Source: Microvirga aerophila (lineage in GTDB: Bacteria; Pseudomonadota; Alphaproteobacteria; Rhizobiales; Beijerinckiaceae). From it: a stretch of 64,000 bases of DNA. Positions 44,430 to 51,803 of the stretch are shown here, piece by piece. The DNA lies in assembly GCF_003332305.1 (NCBI RefSeq), contig NZ_QOIO01000007.1, positions 62,001 to 126,000 on the forward strand. Reading direction: 5' to 3'. Numbering within the stretch: position 1 is the first letter of the stretch; each line of letters opens with the position of its first letter. The notes beneath the pieces are model-generated. The model did not search any database, was not told where the DNA came from, and saw only the letters and a program-made list of their open reading frames with translations. The translations under genes were made by a program, and so were the position numbers.

Positions 44430-45014
44430 CTATGTTCTAAGATTACGACTGCCCGGCTTTACGGCGGGAATCTTGGCTAATTCCGGCGGGAGCTGGTCGG
44501 GCGCGTATGCCGGGATGTCGAGTTGCACAAGGGAAACCAGGGGTGCGCCGAGATCCGCCTTGCCGCCCGAGCGGTTGATCAGGCAGGCGGCGCCTACGAG
44601 GGTACCGGGATGCTCGCGCAGGGCCGCCAGACATTCGCGGGAGGAAAGGCCTGTGGTGACGATGTCTTCCACCATGACGACCCGGGCCCCTTCCGGAATC
44701 GTGAAGCCGCGCCGTAGGACGAAGACACCGTTCTCACGCTCCACGAAGATCGCCTTGCATCCGAGATGCCGGGCGGTTTCGTAGCCGGGCACGATGCCGC
44801 CGACCGCGGGCGACACCACATAATCGATGGGCCCGTATGTTTCCTTGATCTTGTCGGCGAGCGCCCGGCACACCCGCTCCGTGCGGGCCGGGTCCTGGAA
44901 CACGAACATCTTCTGCAGGAAGACCGAGCTGTGCAGCCCCGACGAGAGGATGAAGTGGCCCTCCAGCAACGCGCCGGCGGAGCGGAATTCATCGAGGATG
45001 TCGTCTTGGGTCAT
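44430..45014 (-). CDS. pyrE: Orotate phosphoribosyltransferase
   Basis: A 194-residue enzyme converting orotate and PRPP to OMP in pyrimidine synthesis. The PRPP motif is [15 protein letters not shown]; the orotate-binding and mobile loops are in [15 protein letters not shown] and [20 protein letters not shown]. The start at 45014 follows AGGAGA at a distance of eight bases; another ATG six codons upstream is less well spaced. It is transcribed toward the NYN gene across a 243-base AT-rich gap without a visible gene. Length is typical of the rhizobial form. Confidence 0.92.
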   Translation of the reverse strand: MTQDDILDEFRSAGALLEGHFILSSGLHSSVFLQKMFVFQDPARTERVCRALADKIKETYGPIDYVVSPAVGGIVPGYETARHLGCKAIFVERENGVFVLRRGFTIPEGARVVMVEDIVTTGLSSRECLAALREHPGTLVGAACLINRSGGKADLGAPLVSLVQLDIPAYAPDQLPPELAKIPAVKPGSRNLRT

Positions 45015-45099
45015 GGCCTGTATCTCCTGCATGAGCGCTCTTTGGCAGGCGCCTTGACGGGACGCAAGGTCAAAGCTTGGCGATGCCGTTTTTGCCCCC

Positions 45100-46218
45100 C
45101 TAACGCTGCCCGTGCTTCGCGTTCTGGAACAGATCCTTGAACTCGCGCGGTTGCGAGCGCCAGTATTGTTTGGGTGCGCGGACCTGGGCGCCAAGTTTGG
45201 CGGCGGCATGCCATGGCCAACGCGGGTCGTACAGCATCGCCCGCGCGAGTGAGACCATGTCGGCCTCGCCGTTGGCAATGATGGCCTCCGCCTGCTCCGG
45301 TTCAGTGATGAGGCCGACGGCCATTGTCGGCAAGCCCACCTCCGCCTTGACCCGCTGCGCGTAGGGCACCTGATATCCGGGTCCAAGCTTGATCGCCTGT
45401 GCCGGAGAGACGCCGCCGGTCGTCACGTGAACTGCCGCGCAGCCTCGGCTCCTCAGTGCTTTCGAAAGTGCAATCGTGCCCTCGATATCCCAGCCGTTTG
45501 GGACCCAGTCCGTCGCGGAGATTCGCATCCAAACGGGTTTCTCGGCCGGAAACACATCCCGCACCGCCTCGAAGACCTCGATCGGAAAGCGCATGCGGTT
45601 TTCGAGGCTGCCGCCGTATTCGTCCTCGCGCTTGTTGGCGATCGGCGACAGGAATTGATGAAGCAAGTAGCCATGAGCGCCATGAAGCTCAATGCCGTCG
45701 AGGCTGAGCCGCGCCGCCCGCTGGGCCGCCCGGGCGAAGTCGTTTCGAACGCGGTTCAGTCCATCCCGATCAAGTCCCATCGGCGACGCCTCGTGCTCGG
45801 CGTGCGGAACGGCAGAGGGGGCCTCGGTCAGCCAGCCCAGGGGTTCGTCAGGGCGGATCTGCGCGCCGCCGTCCCATGGAGTGCGGCTCGACCCCTTGCG
45901 TCCCGCATGGGCGAGTTGCACGGCGACCGGGATCGGCGAGTAAGTCCTGACCGCCTTGAGCGCGCGGGCGAGGGCCGCTTCGGTCTCGTCGGAGTAGAGG
46001 CCAAGATCCCAGGGGGTGATGCGCCCCTGTGGCGACACTGCCGTGGCTTCGAGGATCATGAGGCCTGCGCCCGACAGGGCCAGATGGCCGAGATGGATCA
46101 TATGCCAATCGGTCGCCTGGCCGTCCTCGGCCGAGTACTGGCACATGGGCGCGATAGCGATCCGGTTTTGCAGCCGAAGATTGCCAATGCTCAACGGCTC
46201 GAACAGGCGACTCATCAT
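45100..46218 (-). CDS. NADH:flavin oxidoreductase, Old Yellow Enzyme family (YqjM-like)
   Basis: A 372-residue TIM-barrel FMN ene-reductase. Landmarks: [20 protein letters not shown] (YqjM-type Cys and Tyr near the flavin), [31 protein letters not shown] and [20 protein letters not shown]. These reduce activated C=C bonds, xenobiotic nitroesters or reactive aldehydes with NADPH. The ATG repeat at the start (MM) makes the exact start uncertain by one codon. It lies 85 bases before pyrE on the same strand but is probably a separate unit. Confidence 0.92.
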   Translation of the reverse strand: MMSRLFEPLSIGNLRLQNRIAIAPMCQYSAEDGQATDWHMIHLGHLALSGAGLMILEATAVSPQGRITPWDLGLYSDETEAALARALKAVRTYSPIPVAVQLAHAGRKGSSRTPWDGGAQIRPDEPLGWLTEAPSAVPHAEHEASPMGLDRDGLNRVRNDFARAAQRAARLSLDGIELHGAHGYLLHQFLSPIANKREDEYGGSLENRMRFPIEVFEAVRDVFPAEKPVWMRISATDWVPNGWDIEGTIALSKALRSRGCAAVHVTTGGVSPAQAIKLGPGYQVPYAQRVKAEVGLPTMAVGLITEPEQAEAIIANGEADMVSLARAMLYDPRWPWHAAAKLGAQVRAPKQYWRSQPREFKDLFQNAKHGQR

Positions 46219-46454
46219 TTCACTCCTGCGTCGCGGCGACCGACCAGCGCGGGAAACGACTGTCCGGCGGGTTCAAGGGATGCCAGCAAGTCTCACACGA
46301 CAGAAGCCGCAACTCGACATCTGTCGACAGGAGCGCCGGGTAACCTTCTCGGATAAAGCGGGAGGCCGCCGCGCTGGGCTTCCCTTGCGGAACATCGCAC
46401 CGCAAGTTCGTTGGTTCCGCAAGGGGTAGCTTTGCTAATGCGCAGGAAAAGCTC

Positions 46455-47582
46455 CTAGTTGCCTTTCTGGCGCCGCAGCTCGGTAACTTTGTCGGATGTC
46501 TTTACCGGCTGGTACGGCCTCATTTCCCGGGTCTGAAGGTTTGTGAGCGCGGCGCTCAGGCGGGACGCCTCCTGATAGCGGGTTTCCTCGTAAGGCGGCT
46601 GGCGGTTGTCGCCGCTCACGAGTTTCTCGGCAAAGCCTGCGAGACGGTTCAAGGGGGTGGCGAGCCATGTGGCGAAGACATAGAACAGCGCCAGCGCAGC
46701 GAGCGCTCCGGCTCCGAGCAATACCCAGAACGAACGGATGATCGACCGCGTCGGCGCGAGAACGGCGTCCGCGTCTGCCCGGACGATGATGCTCCAGCCG
46801 AAGCTCGGCATGTCCTGGTGCTGAACGGCAGGGACCACGGCCGTGATATAGCGCTTTCCGTCCGGCCAGAGCTCGTCGAGGGAGACGGCGGCCGTTTGCC
46901 CGGCCGCAATCGCGGAACCGACCGAGAGGGTCTTGTCCTGGAGATCTGCGGGTCCGGACAGGACAACCCGATTTCGTGACACGAGCAGGAAGTCCACTCC
47001 CGGCACCTTCTGGCTTCCAACGTTCTCCTGAACCCATTTCCAGTCGAAATGCGCGCCCAGCGCGCCCGTGACCTGGCCTTCTGCGCTGCGAATGGGTGTC
47101 GAGAAATCGACGAAGCGGCGCGGCTCCTTTGACGGGGCCATGAGTTTCGCCAGAAGAACCGCGTCATGCACGTCGGTTGCGGCCGGGCCCTCGAGGCCAC
47201 GGCGGAACCATGGGCGCTGAGCGACGCTCTGCCCTTCGAGCATGCCCTGGGAGGCGGCGACGACCGTGCCCTCCACGTTCGCGGCGCCAACCCAGGAATA
47301 GCGGGGGTCCATGCTGCCCAGGAAGGAGAACTGCCGGCGCAGGTCCTCGGGCTTCTCCATGTCCGCGAGGCGGGCCATTCCCTCCACGTCCCGCCAGAGC
47401 TGATGCATGCGCCGTCCGAGCTGTTCCGCGGCAAGTTCGCCAATAACCTGAAGACGATTCGCATTCGCCGTCTCGGCCCGTCGCTGAAACGCATCCGTGA
47501 AGATCGAGCCTGCGATCAGGGCCGGGGCGATCATGAACAGGGCGCCGCCGAGAAACACAACGTTCTTTAATTTCAGGGCCAT
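46455..47582 (-). CDS. Membrane-anchored Cache-domain protein without output domain
   Basis: A 375-residue inner-membrane protein. Helix 1 (FLGGALFMIAPALIAGSIFT) is followed by a large periplasmic dCache domain of about 250 residues (SMDPRYSWVGAANVEG, VAQRPWFRRGLEGP, FSTPIRSAEGQVTGALGAHF), helix 2 (FWVLLGAGALAALALFYVFA) and a short HAMP-like stretch LNRLAGFAEKLVSGDNRQPP. It then stops about 60 residues later: no kinase, GGDEF, EAL or MCP domain is present. It is the last of three tightly spaced genes, 21 bases behind the glycan synthase gene. ATG 47582 follows GAAAGG; an upstream TTG is less likely. Confidence 0.85.
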   Translation of the reverse strand: MALKLKNVVFLGGALFMIAPALIAGSIFTDAFQRRAETANANRLQVIGELAAEQLGRRMHQLWRDVEGMARLADMEKPEDLRRQFSFLGSMDPRYSWVGAANVEGTVVAASQGMLEGQSVAQRPWFRRGLEGPAATDVHDAVLLAKLMAPSKEPRRFVDFSTPIRSAEGQVTGALGAHFDWKWVQENVGSQKVPGVDFLLVSRNRVVLSGPADLQDKTLSVGSAIAAGQTAAVSLDELWPDGKRYITAVVPAVQHQDMPSFGWSIIVRADADAVLAPTRSIIRSFWVLLGAGALAALALFYVFATWLATPLNRLAGFAEKLVSGDNRQPPYEETRYQEASRLSAALTNLQTREMRPYQPVKTSDKVTELRRQKGN

Positions 47583-47603
47583 CGAGAAATGCCTTTCGTT
47601 CAA

Positions 47604-49577
47604 TCAGCGTGACGACAGAGACCGCATCCAGCCCTTCATCATCAGGACCAGATCGCCTCGCTGCGCGCCTGGCGCAGCATCAACCGTGTGGAGCTTGCGA
47701 AGCAGGCCGAGCCGCTGCTCGGGCGTCGGCTGGAGATCGAGCCGGTACCCATCGATCAGCTCGCCGGAAATACGCGCCGGCACATCGCCCACATCATCGA
47801 AGGCGATGACGCCCTGCTCGCCCACTGTGAGCCCGGACGGACCCCGCACCCGGGCCTGATCGGCGCCAAGGTCGAGTACCCAAGACCGGAAGCGCCGGCC
47901 ATCCATGAAGAGCGCGGCAATCTCCGAACCCATCCGCTGCGGCCGGTTCGCGCGCGGCCGCTCGATGCAGGCCAACATGGTGACGCCAAGTACCAGCAGG
48001 TTGTAGAGCGTCCAGAATAGGACGACCCGGATGCCTTCGCCGGCCTTGCCGACGTGATTGAAGCCGAAGTCGAACAGGAGGGGGAGGAGGAGCCCGAGAA
48101 TCGTCAACCCGAACAGGATCGCGAAGGGCTTGAGGATCGGCCACTGGACGACAGTCTTGGTGCGGTCGCCGCCCTTGGCCGTCACCTTGAACTTGTGCGG
48201 CCCCTTTGTGAAAAGACCCATCCAGACCGCGCGGGTGATCGGCCACGCCGCCAGGAGCTGCGAGACGTCGTTGAGGACCGGCCAGATCAGGCCGCCCGAT
48301 ATCCAGTTCAGGCTGATGAGAACCGCCACGTAATAGGGGACGTAGTACGAAACGATATCGGGCAGCGTCGCCTCGACCACGATCACGCCGAAGTACCAGT
48401 ACAGAAGCGGGCAAATCAGACTAATGATGCGGAACGTAAACGTCGTGGTCCAGAAAAGCAGCGAGTCCAGAAGGCTCAAGCGCTCCATGAAGTTCAGGCC
48501 GTGCGAGCCCCACGGGGCGTAGACGTTGCGCACGATCTCCATCATGCCGAGGCACCAGCGCCCGCGCTGCACGATGTATTCCTGAAGGCCCTCCGGCGCG
48601 AGGCCTTCCGTCAGCGGCTCGTTGAGATAGACTGTGCGCCAGCCGTTTTCTCCCAAGCGGAGGGTCAGCAGGAAGTCCTCAGTAACGCTCTCGGTCGGAA
48701 GCCCACCGATGGCCTGCACGGCGGCGATCCGCACCATGGACGAGGTTCCGCAGCAGACTGCGATGCCCCATGCGTCGCGGGCAGGTTCGAGATGGTCGAA
48801 GAAGAAGCGCTGCTCGTCCGGATACGCAGCAGCGATGCCAAGGTTATGCTGAATGGGATCGGGATTGAAAAAGTGCTGGGGGGTCTGGACGAGCCCAACC
48901 TTCGGATCATGAAAGAGGGCCAGCACCCGGCTGAGGAAGTTGCGGTGAGGAACGAAGTCGGCGTCCAGCACGGCCGCGAAGTCCGGCGCATCCTCGTCCT
49001 TCAACCGTTGAGACAGGGTGTAGTTGATGTTGCCGGCCTTGGCGTGGTTGTTGTCCGGCCTCGTCCGATAGCCGACCTCCAGACGCTGGCAGGCTGCTTC
49101 CAGCCAGGGGCGGCGTCCGTCGTCCAACACGAAGATTCGGAACGATGGGTAGTCGATGGCCTTGGCGCCGGCGAGGGTGCGCTCGAGAACCTCAAGCTCC
49201 TCGTTATAGGTGGCAATGTAAATGTCGATCCTCGGCGGGGGCTTGTCGCCCCACCATTTCAGGTTCTGGTCCACTTCCTCGTGCCGTTCGCGCCTGCGGG
49301 TGAGGATCAGATAGGCAAGCGTCGAAGAGGCCAGCGTCAGCGCCTCGATGGTCACGAAAATCCATCCGAAGACAGCGTCCACCAGGGATCCGTTGGATGG
49401 CACTGTTTCGGTGATGCGCCAGTAGATGTAGCGCCAGCCGAGGAACGCGGTCATCGCCAGAAGAAAGACGCGCAGTCCCCCGCTGGGCTTGCTGCCGGTG
49501 GACAGAAGCATGAGCGCAAGCCCCACCACGATGGCCGCCCCGGCATAGCTCGAGAGGTATGTGTCCAGCGCGAGCAT
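47604..49577 (-). CDS. Family 2 glycosyltransferase, BcsA/curdlan-synthase-like, with degenerate PilZ-like tail
   Basis: A 657-residue processive beta-glucan synthase of the cellulose-synthase superfamily in the inner membrane. Catalytic motifs: FVLDDGRRPWL (first Asp), LDADFVPHR (DxD), ESVTEDFLLTLRLGE (TED base), YIVQRGRWCLGMM (QxxRW). Membrane helices precede (two) and follow (about five) the catalytic domain. The C-terminal part (from about 555) occupies the place of PilZ: basic ERPRANRPQR is kept, but the next motif reads LDLGADQARVRG, without the Ser and Gly of D/N-x-S-x-x-G. The adjacent HlyD-type gene resembles bgsB of the rhizobial mixed-linkage beta-glucan system; product identity is inference. 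Confidence 0.85.
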   Translation of the reverse strand: MLALDTYLSSYAGAAIVVGLALMLLSTGSKPSGGLRVFLLAMTAFLGWRYIYWRITETVPSNGSLVDAVFGWIFVTIEALTLASSTLAYLILTRRRERHEEVDQNLKWWGDKPPPRIDIYIATYNEELEVLERTLAGAKAIDYPSFRIFVLDDGRRPWLEAACQRLEVGYRTRPDNNHAKAGNINYTLSQRLKDEDAPDFAAVLDADFVPHRNFLSRVLALFHDPKVGLVQTPQHFFNPDPIQHNLGIAAAYPDEQRFFFDHLEPARDAWGIAVCCGTSSMVRIAAVQAIGGLPTESVTEDFLLTLRLGENGWRTVYLNEPLTEGLAPEGLQEYIVQRGRWCLGMMEIVRNVYAPWGSHGLNFMERLSLLDSLLFWTTTFTFRIISLICPLLYWYFGVIVVEATLPDIVSYYVPYYVAVLISLNWISGGLIWPVLNDVSQLLAAWPITRAVWMGLFTKGPHKFKVTAKGGDRTKTVVQWPILKPFAILFGLTILGLLLPLLFDFGFNHVGKAGEGIRVVLFWTLYNLLVLGVTMLACIERPRANRPQRMGSEIAALFMDGRRFRSWVLDLGADQARVRGPSGLTVGEQGVIAFDDVGDVPARISGELIDGYRLDLQPTPEQRLGLLRKLHTVDAAPGAQRGDLVLMMKGWMRSLSSR

Positions 49578-50783
49578 CTAGAAGCCGAAGCGCCCCAGGG
49601 CCTGCCGCATGCTGGCGAGGGGCCCTCCGGAGAAGATGACGCGACCCGTGCGTCCGACCGAGCAGGCGAGCTCCGGGTTGTTTGCCAACTCGGGTACGGT
49701 CAGCGTCACGTCGAACCGGGTAAGGTGCTCGGGGCTCGGGCCAATGGCGAGATTGCTGTAAAGGCTCGATGCGCCCGATCCGCCCAAGCGGGTGATCGTG
49801 GCGTTGAACACGCGGCTGTCGCCGTTGAGCCGGAACTGGGCCGGCATGGCGATCTTCAGCCTCGCATAGAGCGACTCGCTCACGCTTGCCGTCACCATGA
49901 CGCTCGAGCAATCGACGAACTTCACGAGATCCTGACCGCGGTTGACGTGCTCGCCGTTGCTGGCGAGGAAGTTCCAGACAATCCCGGGCTGCTGGACATT
50001 GAGGTCAGCCGAGGTCAGCCGGTTCACCCTGAGGCGTTCGGCGGAAATCTGCTCCGCGCTCTGCTTGAGGCGCAGGTTGATCTGGCCGGTCTCGGCCGCA
50101 AGCTCGGCCAGGCGCAGATCGAACTCCCGGATCCGCTGCGTCGAAAATGGAGCGTCGTTGTAGGAATCGCCGATGAAGACGCCGTTCTGGGCCGAGGACA
50201 GCTCCGTCGTCAGGTAATTGGCGCGCGCGCGCGAGCTCTCGATTTCCTGCTTCGCGACATCGAATTCCGCCTTGGCCCGATCGAGAGTGATGGCCGTCTG
50301 GACGCCGCGGTCGCTGAGCTCGGTGGTGCGCTTCAAAGCACTTTCGGCCTCACGCAAACGGGCCGCCGCCGAACCCTGGGTGGCCTGAGCTTCGGCGATG
50401 CGGGCCTGGATCTGCCTGATCCGTCCCTCCTGGTAGTCCTTCGCCTGCGCCTGAAGCACCTTCCTGGCTTCACCCACGGCTGCCACCTGAGCCTTGATGC
50501 GCCCAAGATCCGCCTCGAGGGAAGACCGGGCTCGCTCGAGATCGATCAGCCGGGCCGTATCGAAGCGCTCGTCGGTAATGCGCGCGACGGTCTCATCGTC
50601 GGATACCCGTGCCCCAATATTGCGGATCGTGAACTCGATCTGGCCTTCGACGGGGGCCCGCAGGACCGTGGTCCCGGCATTGATCGTGGCGTCGGCGCTT
50701 GTTCCAGAGAGGTGCTCGCCGACGACGATATAGAGCCCTCCGAGGAGCAGTATCGCTCCCAGAATAATACGGATTCGTTTCAT
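49578..50783 (-). CDS. HlyD-family membrane-fusion protein (BgsB-like)
   Basis: A 401-residue periplasmic adaptor. One N-terminal helix (IRIILGAILLLGGLYIVVGE) anchors it; a lipoyl-like half (TTVLRAPVEGQIEFTIRNIG) is interrupted by a long coiled-coil hairpin (about residues 80-260, for example LERARSSLEADLGRIKAQVA) and resumes in LNVQQPGIVWNFLASNGEHV, then a beta-barrel domain. Its stop is directly followed by the ATG of the glycan synthase gene (TAGATG), so the two are coupled. Such adaptors help the polymer cross the periplasm, as proposed for BgsB. No outer-membrane partner is encoded nearby. Confidence 0.88.
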   Translation of the reverse strand: MKRIRIILGAILLLGGLYIVVGEHLSGTSADATINAGTTVLRAPVEGQIEFTIRNIGARVSDDETVARITDERFDTARLIDLERARSSLEADLGRIKAQVAAVGEARKVLQAQAKDYQEGRIRQIQARIAEAQATQGSAAARLREAESALKRTTELSDRGVQTAITLDRAKAEFDVAKQEIESSRARANYLTTELSSAQNGVFIGDSYNDAPFSTQRIREFDLRLAELAAETGQINLRLKQSAEQISAERLRVNRLTSADLNVQQPGIVWNFLASNGEHVNRGQDLVKFVDCSSVMVTASVSESLYARLKIAMPAQFRLNGDSRVFNATITRLGGSGASSLYSNLAIGPSPEHLTRFDVTLTVPELANNPELACSVGRTGRVIFSGGPLASMRQALGRFGF

Positions 50784-51095
50784 TTCTTCTTCAGCGAGGT
50801 TCCTCTGGATTTAGCTTCCAGCAGGTTGTTTCAAAGCACGGCTAAGCGTTAGCAAAGGCTGATAGCATAACACCTTTGGACGAACTAGAGTTCGCCGGGT
50901 TTAAACTTGAATTGAATATATTCTATTGGATAGCCAAGTATTGCTTGTGCGCGTTCAGTAAAAATCATGCACCCGCAAGGCCTTAGCCTTAGCTTTGCGG
51001 TTTCATGCAGCGATGCACCATGCTCGGCGGGCGATGAAGTAAAGATCCTTGGTTCTGAAATATCGTTCTATATTCAGCAGTTCGCCGAAACCGGC
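50784..51095. promoter_or_regulatory. AT-rich control region before the polysaccharide operon
   Basis: These 312 bases hold no convincing gene and are the AT-richest part of their neighbourhood. They contain the inverted repeat CGAACT-AG-AGTTCG (50881-50894) and the palindrome GAATATATTC (50914-50923), about 100 and 130 bases upstream of the HlyD-type start. The part beyond 50970 is more like the flanking gene's downstream sequence. Confidence 0.55.
50881..50894. promoter_or_regulatory. Candidate operator: CGAACT-AG-AGTTCG
   Basis: Two perfect 6-base arms around two bases, about 100 bases upstream of the HlyD-type gene start in an AT-rich region. Position suggests a regulator site for the polysaccharide operon. 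The regulator is not known. Confidence 0.45.
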
Positions 51096-51797
51096 TTAGA
51101 TTGGTTCGCCGGCTGCTTCGACGAAGGCGCCGAAGAGGCGGTTTCCCGGATGCTCTTGGGCCGCGAAGGCCTCCTGGTGCCACTGAACGCCGATCGCGAA
51201 GCGCTTGCCTGGCACCTCGATGGCCTCGATGACGCCGTCCTCGGCATGAGCGCTGGCGACGACCGAGGGGGGCAGGCTCACCACTGCTTCCCGATGGAAC
51301 GTATTCACGGCAATCTCAGGCCGGTCGAGGATGCGCGACAAAATCGTGCCCGGCTGGATGGAGACCGGATGCAGGGCTCCGCGCCTGTCATGATCGAGAA
51401 TGTCGGGGCCGAGCGACCGGACATCGGGCGACAGGCGGCATCCAGTGAGAGCGGCCAGGATCTGCATTCCGTTGCAGATGCCGAGCACCGGCTTGTTCCT
51501 GTCGAGAAAGCCCTGCATGAGCGCCTGCTCGATTTCAAGGCGCTCCGAAAACGGGGAACGGGAGGCTTCTCCATCCTGATACCAGGCATCCGGAAAGGCA
51601 AAGCGGCCGCCAACGCTCAGGAACCCGTCGAACTCCTCGATGACCGGGTCGATCATGTCGCCGAAATAGGGAATTCCGAAGGGCAGGCCGCCGGCCCGTT
51701 GGACGGCGATGAAATACCCCTTGGTCATGTCATAGCGGGTGCCGTCCACGCTGGTGTTCTCGTCCATGATGACGGCGATGCGGGGCCTCCGGGGCAC
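51096..51797 (-). CDS. Class I glutamine amidotransferase-like protein, peptidase C26 family
   Basis: A 233-residue hydrolase of the gamma-glutamyl-gamma-aminobutyrate hydrolase (PuuD) type. The nucleophile elbow is VLGICNGMQILAALTG, with Cys flanked by Asn where Arg is usual in PuuD. The His-Glu pair is in GVQWHQEAF. It probably hydrolyses gamma-glutamyl amides; the Asn substitution makes the exact substrate less certain. It starts six bases after the rsh stop on the same strand, so it may be co-transcribed with rsh. Confidence 0.85.
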   Translation of the reverse strand: MPRRPRIAVIMDENTSVDGTRYDMTKGYFIAVQRAGGLPFGIPYFGDMIDPVIEEFDGFLSVGGRFAFPDAWYQDGEASRSPFSERLEIEQALMQGFLDRNKPVLGICNGMQILAALTGCRLSPDVRSLGPDILDHDRRGALHPVSIQPGTILSRILDRPEIAVNTFHREAVVSLPPSVVASAHAEDGVIEAIEVPGKRFAIGVQWHQEAFAAQEHPGNRLFGAFVEAAGEPI

Positions 51798-51803
51798 GGC
51801 GGC

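Noticed and set aside
48054-50852. A 932-codon open frame on the plus strand opposite the glycan synthase and adaptor genes
   Set aside because: Same reason: the opposite strand has all GT2 motifs and a normal HlyD protein; the frame is Arg/His/Glu-rich without domain features.
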